Part shown: positions 6,494 through 11,449 of the stretch, piece after piece
How positions within the stretch are numbered: the stretch's first letter is position 1
Layout of the letters: every line of letters begins with the position of its first letter
Assembly (NCBI GenBank): GCA_030629475.1
Contig: DAOVOU010000029.1
Location: forward strand, 1-11,449
DNA from: Desulfobacterales bacterium
GTDB lineage: Bacteria; Desulfobacterota; Desulfobacteria; Desulfobacterales; C00003060
DNA: 11,449 nt
Direction of reading: 5' to 3'
Notes under the pieces: model-generated
Told to the model about the DNA's origin: nothing
Seen by the model: only the letters and a program-made list of their open reading frames with translations
The model's database searches: none
Translations under genes and position numbers: made by a program

Positions 6494-7561
6494 CTACGCC
6501 CTTCCTTGAAATTCCAGAAGTTGCTCCACCTTTTCGTAAGCCTTACTAGTAGCTAAAGCCTCCTTAGCCATTTCCAGACCTTGTGCATAACTCTTAGCAA
6601 AATCAGCGATGTAAAGAGCAGCAGCAGCATTCATGCAAAAGAAGTCTGCCTCCGGCGTGTCATATTCTCCCTGGAGGACATATAGAATCTTTTGGGCATT
6701 TTCCATGGCGGTTTTACCGCTAGCAATCCTTGAGAAATCTACTGTTTTCAAACCAAAATCTTCAGGAGTGACCTCATAGGTTTCAATTTCAGAATTTCGC
6801 AATTCCACTATCCTAGTAGGCCCGGCAGGAGAGAACTCATCCATTCCTTGGGTTGCTTCTTTTCCATGCACCATTCCGAAGGGAGCAAGGGCGGCACTCA
6901 TGCCGATTTCCTTGAGGACTTCGACTAGTTGATCACACACGACAGGAGCGTATGCACCGATGACCATGCAGTTGGTCTGAGCACAGGGACGGCTCAATGG
7001 ACCAATGATGTTGAAAACCGAAGTAAAACGCATGGATTTTATGAGCCGTGCCCATCCGGACTTCAGAAAGGCTTCGCCTGGAAGATAGCAAATGCCGTAT
7101 TTTCCCAAGCATTTCTCAGCCTGAGAAAGAGGGATATCCAGATCTACTCCCAAGATTTCGAGAATATCCGATGCTCCTGAAACGCCGGTGACCAATCTGG
7201 CTCCTTTTTTGGCTATGGATAACCCACAAGCGGAAGCGATGAAAAAGGCCGGAGTGGAGCAGTTGACGGTTTTTAGAGAATCTGATCCCGTGCCTACAAT
7301 ATCGCAAACCGGGCCATCCAAATTCGTTCGAATCTTGGCGGTATCATAACGATCCATAGCATCCCAAGCCCCGGATAGCTCCTCCACAGACGGCCCCCGT
7401 GTAATATGGGCCATTAGGAAAGCACCCTGCTGCAGCTCTGGTTGTTCATTTAAAATTACCTGGCGGTAGGCTGCGCAGGATTCCTCACGAGACATGAACT
7501 TTCCTGCTCCTACTTCGCAAATTAGTCGACCAAATTCCCGTAGTTCAGTCTCTTTACTCAT
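6494..7561 (-). CDS. Divergent TrpD-like phosphoribosyltransferase
   Basis: This 355-residue protein belongs to the anthranilate phosphoribosyltransferase (TrpD) / glycosyltransferase family 3 fold. It keeps the PRPP and magnesium framework: DIVGTGSDSLKTVNCST at 87-103 (TrpD has GTGGD and NxST), SGASDILEILGV near 128-139, FNIIGPLSRP near 183-192, GMDE at 239-242, the TPEDFGL segment, and NAAAALYIA at 311-319. It has lost acceptor-side residues. The TrpD K-H-G-N motif is KKGA at 118-121, and the anthranilate-binding arginine of the VRRxLGIRT helix has no match in LIKSMRFTS. No other trp genes are nearby. It starts at an ATGA overlap with the MDR dehydrogenase, with an AGGGG ribosome site, and ends 19 bases before cobT. 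I infer a PRPP-dependent transfer to a substrate other than anthranilate, perhaps cobamide-related. A TrpD2-like nucleic-acid-binding role is an alternative. Confidence 0.8.
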   Translation of the reverse strand: MSKETELREFGRLICEVGAGKFMSREESCAAYRQVILNEQPELQQGAFLMAHITRGPSVEELSGAWDAMDRYDTAKIRTNLDGPVCDIVGTGSDSLKTVNCSTPAFFIASACGLSIAKKGARLVTGVSGASDILEILGVDLDIPLSQAEKCLGKYGICYLPGEAFLKSGWARLIKSMRFTSVFNIIGPLSRPCAQTNCMVIGAYAPVVCDQLVEVLKEIGMSAALAPFGMVHGKEATQGMDEFSPAGPTRIVELRNSEIETYEVTPEDFGLKTVDFSRIASGKTAMENAQKILYVLQGEYDTPEADFFCMNAAAALYIADFAKSYAQGLEMAKEALATSKAYEKVEQLLEFQGRA

Positions 7562-8553
7562 GCACGACCCCTCTTGTCGAGTTCCACCACAAATTTCATT
7601 GCCTGCCCTGAGAGAACCTGTCCCATAACAGAGGGTACCTGCTCTAGTCCGATCCGTTTTTCTATCAAAAATTCGATGGCTTCCCTGTGTTTTAGAAGTA
7701 TCTGTAAAGCCCTTTCCATTTGGTTATAAGTGCATCCATAAGCTCCAACCATCTGCAACTGCCGGTAATGAATCTCATTAATTACAGCAGCAGAAACAGA
7801 GTCCTTTGCTGTGAAACCGCTGAACAGGCAGAAACAGCCACCGGCTGCAAGTTTACAGAGCCCTTGTGAAAGGGTATCAATTGAGGGGGCAGCATTGACC
7901 ACCACGTCAAATCCTGACATTTTGCACTCTAAACCCTGTTCAAATCCGACTCTTCTTCGAAATGCCTCGCTTTTTCGGAGTTTCGAGGAACTGATCTCCA
8001 GAATGAATGGTTCTGCGCCCTCTGTCTGGACTGCCAGGGCCATCAGAAGTCCTACAGGACCTCCACCATAGATGAGAACCTTCTTGCCCGCTGATACCTT
8101 TGCCTGCTTTAGGACATTCAGTGTACACGCCAATGGTTCCGCTAGACAGGCTAGGTGTCCCGGTAACTCCTCTGGGACCGCAATAACTCCTGACTTTGAA
8201 ACAGAGACGAATTCGGCAAAACCTCCATCTTTGTGAAACCCCAGGATTCTCATTTCCAAACAGAGGTTTTCCGCGCCTCTAAGACATTGCTGGCAAATAC
8301 CGCAAGCCTTTCCAGGCCAGACAATGTAACTCTTTCCAGTTTCTTCACAATAGCCACAAATTTCATGTCCTAGCACTCTTGGTAGCACTAGATCGCGGTG
8401 GCCCTGTTGCCACATCTTCGCATCCGTTCGGCACAAGGCACAATGAGACACCTTTATAAGTATCTCGTCCGGCTTCGTTTCAGGGATAGGCATTTCTACA
8501 AGGATTAATGAACCGATTTCTTTCAGCTTCAGGCACTTCACTTTTTGCCTCAC
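7558..8553 (-). CDS. Zinc-dependent MDR (alcohol/polyol-type) dehydrogenase
   Basis: This is a 331-residue medium-chain dehydrogenase/reductase, predicted to be a cytosolic NAD(P)-dependent oxidoreductase on an alcohol or polyol. It shows the catalytic zinc residues Cys41 (HCALCRTD), His63-Glu64 (LGHE) and Glu139 (AEPLAC). Structural zinc cysteines are at 84, 87, 90 and 98, and a Rossmann loop GGGPVG lies at 163-168. Glu186 after the second strand (FILEISSSK) favours NAD over NADP. The first GTG (8551-8553) is 13 bases after the cobU stop. A second GTG four codons later (8539-8541) has GAGG six bases before it and gives the more usual VKCLKL start. It overlaps the TrpD-like gene by four bases, so the two are probably made together. 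No such enzyme is part of the known cobamide pathway, and the substrate is unknown. Confidence 0.9.
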   Translation of the reverse strand: MRQKVKCLKLKEIGSLILVEMPIPETKPDEILIKVSHCALCRTDAKMWQQGHRDLVLPRVLGHEICGYCEETGKSYIVWPGKACGICQQCLRGAENLCLEMRILGFHKDGGFAEFVSVSKSGVIAVPEELPGHLACLAEPLACTLNVLKQAKVSAGKKVLIYGGGPVGLLMALAVQTEGAEPFILEISSSKLRKSEAFRRRVGFEQGLECKMSGFDVVVNAAPSIDTLSQGLCKLAAGGCFCLFSGFTAKDSVSAAVINEIHYRQLQMVGAYGCTYNQMERALQILLKHREAIEFLIEKRIGLEQVPSVMGQVLSGQAMKFVVELDKRGRA

Positions 8554-8566
8554 CTTTTTGGGTCAG

Positions 8567-9169
8567 TCATGACCTGATATCAGTTAACATCCCTTTGATC
8601 GGAACCGGAATCCCTGCAACCATCCACACAACCCTATTTGCGCAGGCTGCAACCTTCTGGTTCACCAGGCCCGCCACATCCCGAAACCGCCTGGCCAATT
8701 CGTTTTCAGGCACAATCCCTGTTCCGACTTCATTTGATACCAGGATGACCGAACACGGCGCTTGATTGATCGCTTGTGTGAGTGCATCTGCACGAGTTAG
8801 AATTTCCTCCTGTGATGTATTCTCCGCCAAGAGATTGCTTACCCATAGGGTCAGACAATCTATAAGGATCACATCCGCTTGACTACTGTGAGAGGCGACA
8901 GCTTCTGACAATGCTGTGAGAACTTCTACAGTTTGCCAGTCTCGGCCCCGCGTCTTCTGGTGTTCTTTTATTCGCCGTCGCATTTCTTGGTCCTGGGCCT
9001 GGCAGGTGGCCACGAAGATCTTCCGCTTAAAACGGCGATCTGCAAAGTTTAGGGCAAATCTGCTTTTACCGCTCCGACAGCCACCTGTTACGAACAGTAT
9101 TTCTTTCACAGGTTGATCCCTAAAAGGGAGTTTTAATTTCCCTGTCAGGAGGAATTTTGTCCTGTTCAT
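8567..9169 (-). CDS. cobU: Adenosylcobinamide kinase / guanylyltransferase CobU
   Basis: CobU phosphorylates adenosylcobinamide and transfers GMP to it, giving the GDP-cobinamide used by CobS. The motifs are in family order: P-loop GGCRSGKS at 29-36, ATCQAQDQEMRRRIKEHQK with His70 matching the guanylylated His46 of Salmonella CobU, DCLTLWVSNLL at 104-114, SNEVGTGIVPENELARRFRD at 145-164, and a NQKVAACANRVVWMVAGIPVPIK end. The open frame starts at ATG 9169, but the first 20 residues are atypical and the ribosome site there is weak. A GTG at 9107-9109 with AGGGA upstream gives about 180 residues, the usual size, and is probably the true start. The gene is separated from cobQ by about 260 bases containing a repeat element. 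The MDR gene follows after 13 bases. Confidence 0.95.
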   Translation of the reverse strand: MNRTKFLLTGKLKLPFRDQPVKEILFVTGGCRSGKSRFALNFADRRFKRKIFVATCQAQDQEMRRRIKEHQKTRGRDWQTVEVLTALSEAVASHSSQADVILIDCLTLWVSNLLAENTSQEEILTRADALTQAINQAPCSVILVSNEVGTGIVPENELARRFRDVAGLVNQKVAACANRVVWMVAGIPVPIKGMLTDIRS

Positions 9170-9178
9170 TTCTTATCC

Positions 9179-9424
9179 GACAGGATCTACAAGATTCACC
9201 GGATTTATCTTGGCGCTTTCTCCCTTCCCAGAAGGAAGGGAGAAAACTGAATCCGCCTTACGGCGGAAAATAGTAGCTTGATTGTTGGTAGCCCTGGTTG
9301 TTGGATGCTGCCCCTGGGTTTGCAGTCTTCCTTGAGGAGACTCGCTTCCCTCGAAGAGGGATTAGGGTTTCTGCTTTTCTTCCAGAAAGGCAAGAAATAT
9401 CTTGATTATCCTGTAAATCCTGTC
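9179..9424. mobile_element. MITE-like element with imperfect terminal inverted repeats
   Basis: GACAGGATCTACAAGAT at 9179-9195 faces its near-complement ATCCTGTAAATCCTGTC at 9408-9424; 15 of 17 bases pair. Weaker pairing extends to about 34 bases per end (9179-9212 with 9391-9424, about 25 of 34). The 246-base interior has no credible gene but has a 12-bp perfect hairpin (9217-9228 with 9234-9245), a CCGCC/GGCGG hairpin (9252-9267) and CCTGGTTGTTGGATGCTG (9293-9310), a worn form of the 7-base repeat. It sits exactly between cobQ and cobU. No target-site duplication is obvious, so mobility is unproven. Confidence 0.45.
9217..9245. other. Perfect 12-bp inverted repeat (hairpin)
   Basis: TTTCTCCCTTCC (9217-9228) and GGAAGGGAGAAA (9234-9245) pair perfectly around a 5-base loop CAGAA. 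It lies within the cobQ-cobU transcript. No T-tract follows it on the minus strand, so it is more likely an RNA stability or processing hairpin, or part of the repeat element, than a terminator. Confidence 0.7.
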
Positions 9425-9430
9425 TAAACG

Positions 9431-11002
9431 TTATTTCGGTAATCTTCCCAGCCCTACTGCCTTTATTATAGGCTCTAGATCAAGATGTCTCAAAAAGTGC
9501 TGCGATAGCAAGTCATATTGCTGATCACGAAACGCAAGCCCGGAATGCTCATTCATATCATACATATCATACCCTTTAAGGCCAATCCTGGAAAGCCACT
9601 GTTGGAGTACCTGAGGATTGTCAAAGAGCCCGTGCACATAGGTCCCAAAGACATGGCCATCAGGTGACACGCATCCATCTGAATCGCGGCAAGCCGTGCC
9701 ATTGCGGCTATGAATCTCAAACAGGGGATGCCCACCCATGCGTGTGGTTTTGCCCATGTGAATTTCGTAGCCTTTGCCTTTGACACCTTTCCAGGAAAAG
9801 TCCGTGCGGGTGGTTGTCTTGGGAGCCGTTAATGTGGTTTCGACAGGGAGAAACTTCAGGCCTTGGCTATTTCCCGGCTCTCCCTCAAGCCCTTCAGGAT
9901 CGTCTATCTTATGGCCCAACATCTGATATCCGCCGCAGATGCCCAGGAGACAACCTGTGTTTTCTTTATAAGAAGCCAGGGCCTCTGCCCAACCGGAATC
10001 TATAAGCCACCTTAGATCTCGCCTGGTGTTCTTGGAGCCGGGAAGAATCACGGCACGGTAGCAAGAAAGATCCCTCGCTCTTTCCAAAAAAGAGACCCTG
10101 AGGCCTTTTACCCGAAACAGGGGGTCGAAATCGTTAAAGTTCGAGATATGTGGAAGCCGGATAATGGCCACAGCCGACTCATTCGCTTTGGGCATGGTTG
10201 GATCAACCGGATTTTCTATCACAACTGAATCCTCGGCCTCGATCTGGATATCCCTATACCACGGAACAAGCCCCAGCACTTGCTTGCCGGTCTTTGCTTC
10301 AATCCAACGAATGCCGTCTTTGAAAAGGTTTGCATCCCCGCGGAATCGATTGATCAAAAATCCGATAATCTTAGCCTGCCGCTCTGGAGCGAGGCAAGCT
10401 AAGGTTCCCACACACTGCGCGAACACCCCGCCGCGGTGGATGTCCGCCACCAGGATGACAGGGGCGTTTGCGTATTCGGCCATGCGAAAGTTTACAATCT
10501 CATGGGCCGCCAAGTTCACCTCAGCACACGAGCCTGCCCCCTCCATAATGATAAGGTCGTACGCCCGGCGCAGCCGGTCAAGAGCTTGACAAGCGGTCTC
10601 AAAAAAGAACGTGCAATCTTCGTGATATGCCTGGGCACGTCGATCCCCGAAGACTTCACCCAGCACAACAACCTGGGAACCCGTATCACTGGATGGTTTC
10701 AATAAGATAGGGTTCATGTCCACGTGAGGGGAAAGGCATGCGGCTTCTGCCTGGACGATCTGGGCGCGACCCATCTCTCCACCTTCCGGCGTCACGCCTG
10801 AGTTGTTCGACATGTTTTGTGCCTTAAACGGGGCAACTCTCAGGCCCAGATTAGCAAAGATACGGCACAGGGCCGTTGCGCTAATGCTTTTTCCCACCTC
10901 GGATGCGGTTCCAAAAACGGCTATGCAAGGAGCGATGGCCGTTATCATCGATTGCTTTTCACCGCACTCGTTCGCTGGTTCATTCGTAAAACTCACCACC
11001 AC
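9431..11002 (-). CDS. cobQ: Cobyric acid synthase CobQ (CbiP)
   Basis: CobQ is an ATP- and glutamine-dependent amidase that converts four side-chain carboxyls (b, d, e, g) of adenosylcobyrinic acid a,c-diamide into amides. The 523 residues show an N-terminal ATP-binding domain, with VFGTASEVGKS at about 29-39, APFKAQNMSNNSGVT at 57-71 and GGEMGRAQIVQAEA at 74-87. EGAGSCAEVNL at 154-164 and DIHRGGVFA at 187-195 follow. The glutaminase-like domain begins near 280 (LPHISNFNDFDPL). Its nucleophile Cys356 lies in GICGGYQMLG and its His457 in GTYVHGLF, with GYEIHMG at about 411-417. The first start is a GTG (11000-11002) with GGAG just upstream. An ATG 18 codons later (10946-10948) also fits the usual N-terminus, so the true start is uncertain. 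It follows cobJ by about 63 bases. Confidence 0.96.
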   Translation of the reverse strand: MVVSFTNEPANECGEKQSMITAIAPCIAVFGTASEVGKSISATALCRIFANLGLRVAPFKAQNMSNNSGVTPEGGEMGRAQIVQAEAACLSPHVDMNPILLKPSSDTGSQVVVLGEVFGDRRAQAYHEDCTFFFETACQALDRLRRAYDLIIMEGAGSCAEVNLAAHEIVNFRMAEYANAPVILVADIHRGGVFAQCVGTLACLAPERQAKIIGFLINRFRGDANLFKDGIRWIEAKTGKQVLGLVPWYRDIQIEAEDSVVIENPVDPTMPKANESAVAIIRLPHISNFNDFDPLFRVKGLRVSFLERARDLSCYRAVILPGSKNTRRDLRWLIDSGWAEALASYKENTGCLLGICGGYQMLGHKIDDPEGLEGEPGNSQGLKFLPVETTLTAPKTTTRTDFSWKGVKGKGYEIHMGKTTRMGGHPLFEIHSRNGTACRDSDGCVSPDGHVFGTYVHGLFDNPQVLQQWLSRIGLKGYDMYDMNEHSGLAFRDQQYDLLSQHFLRHLDLEPIIKAVGLGRLPK

Positions 11003-11039
11003 TCCATCACTCAGTAACCGATCACGCTCTATTACCTCA

Positions 11040-11068
11040 TGTCATTTCGACCGAAGGGAGAAATCTCA
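11040..11068. repeat. Candidate interspersed short repeat at the cobJ stop
   Basis: The plus strand reads TGTCATTTCGACCGAAGGGA followed by GAAATCTCA. I remember closely similar CATTTCGA...GAGAAATC strings as multi-copy intergenic repeats in several bacterial genomes; that is memory, not a search. The cobJ stop codon (11066-11068) is its last part. Confidence 0.35.
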
Positions 11069-11449
11069 ATATTTGTCCAGGTATCCCCTTGGCGTAACCA
11101 TAAAATCTTGAAAGACATATGACTTGCTGTTTCCAACAATCACGATGGTTTGCATGTCCACCTCCATTGTGTGCATCTCACACAGGGTAGTGATATGTAC
11201 CTTCTGACCTGCCCGCATGGCCCTTTTTACAATCCCCACCGGTGTGTCTCTGTCTCGATATTTCAACAGTATTTCTTGCACCGCCCCTAACTGCCAATCC
11301 CGTTTCTTGCTCCTCGGGTTGTACAAGACAAGGACAAAATCGGCCTTTGCGGCATGTCTTACCCGATCGGCAATGACTTCCCATGGCGTCAGCAGGTCGC
11401 TTAGACTCACGGATACAAAGTCATGCATCAAAGGCGCTCCAAGAAGCGC
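11066..11449 (-). CDS. cobJ: Precorrin-3B C17-methyltransferase CobJ, C-terminal part
   Basis: This is a SAM-dependent methyltransferase of the tetrapyrrole methylase fold that methylates C17 and drives ring contraction in corrin synthesis (CobJ aerobic, CbiH anaerobic naming). Only the C-terminal 127 residues are in the window. The frame is open to the right edge and reads ALLGAPLMHDFVSVSLSDLL, then TPWEVIADRVRHAAKADFV. LYNPRSKKRDWQL, TPVGIVKRAMRAGQKV and TIVIVGNSKSY follow, with an end at TPRGYLDKY. LGAPLMHDF and the SLSDLLTPWE motif are typical of this methyltransferase. The TTG at 11429-11431 is an internal leucine codon, not a start. The gene may be fused to another cobamide domain upstream, which cannot be seen here. 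It heads the visible part of the minus-strand cluster. Confidence 0.93.
   Translation of the reverse strand, partial: ALLGAPLMHDFVSVSLSDLLTPWEVIADRVRHAAKADFVLVLYNPRSKKRDWQLGAVQEILLKYRDRDTPVGIVKRAMRAGQKVHITTLCEMHTMEVDMQTIVIVGNSKSYVFQDFMVTPRGYLDKY

Noticed and set aside
6494..7561. Ordinary tryptophan-pathway trpD
   Set aside because: No other trp gene is nearby, the acceptor-site residues differ, and the gene is embedded in a cobamide operon.
9594..9606. Cobalamin riboswitch B12-box-like GCCACTG
   Set aside because: It is inside cobQ coding sequence without surrounding riboswitch helices. Any riboswitch for this cluster would lie beyond the right edge.
10164..10589. Plus-strand open frame of 141 codons opposite cobQ
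   Set aside because: It is a shadow of the conserved cobQ frame, with unbiased composition and no ribosome site or family similarity.

Overview
The window looks like a Gram-negative anaerobe, most likely Desulfobacterota (sulfate-reducer type). That placement rests on the overall feel of the proteins, the full late cobamide pathway arranged as one cluster, and short low-complexity repeats between genes. No rRNA, tRNA or marker gene fixes the taxonomy.

Left part (about 1-2310) is an accessory border made of small and broken genes. It holds the tail of a hotdog-fold thioesterase interrupted by an in-frame TGA, an exported protein of unknown function (657-1262), and a DUF4389-type small membrane protein (1381-1689). 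Next come a leftover C-terminal tail of a P-type cation ATPase (about 1676-1933) and, on the minus strand, a small DUF5395-like protein (1930-2175).

Right part (2474-11449) is one long minus-strand cluster for finishing cobamide (vitamin B12-type) synthesis. In transcription order it reads: cobJ (3' part only), cobQ, cobU, a zinc-dependent MDR dehydrogenase, a divergent TrpD-like phosphoribosyltransferase, cobT, cobS (split by a one-base frameshift), the PLP enzyme cobD, and cbiB. CobJ belongs to corrin ring synthesis and CobQ amidates the side chains. CobD and CbiB make and attach the aminopropanol arm. CobU activates the cobinamide, CobT activates the lower-ligand base, and CobS joins the two halves. 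The promoter lies beyond the right edge. A weak hairpin with a T-tract past cbiB (2371-2407) may end the transcript.

The most interesting point is the MDR plus TrpD-like pair between cobU and cobT. The two genes are coupled to each other by an ATGA overlap and are visibly lower in GC than cobT. The TrpD-like protein keeps the phosphoribosyltransferase framework but has lost the positions that hold anthranilate in true TrpD. This fits a cargo module for an unusual base or lower-ligand step, but that is inference. The gaps in the cob cluster carry unusual short repeats: a 7-base tandem repeat running over the cbiB stop codon, an inverted version before cbiB, and a roughly 246-base element with imperfect terminal inverted repeats between cobQ and cobU.
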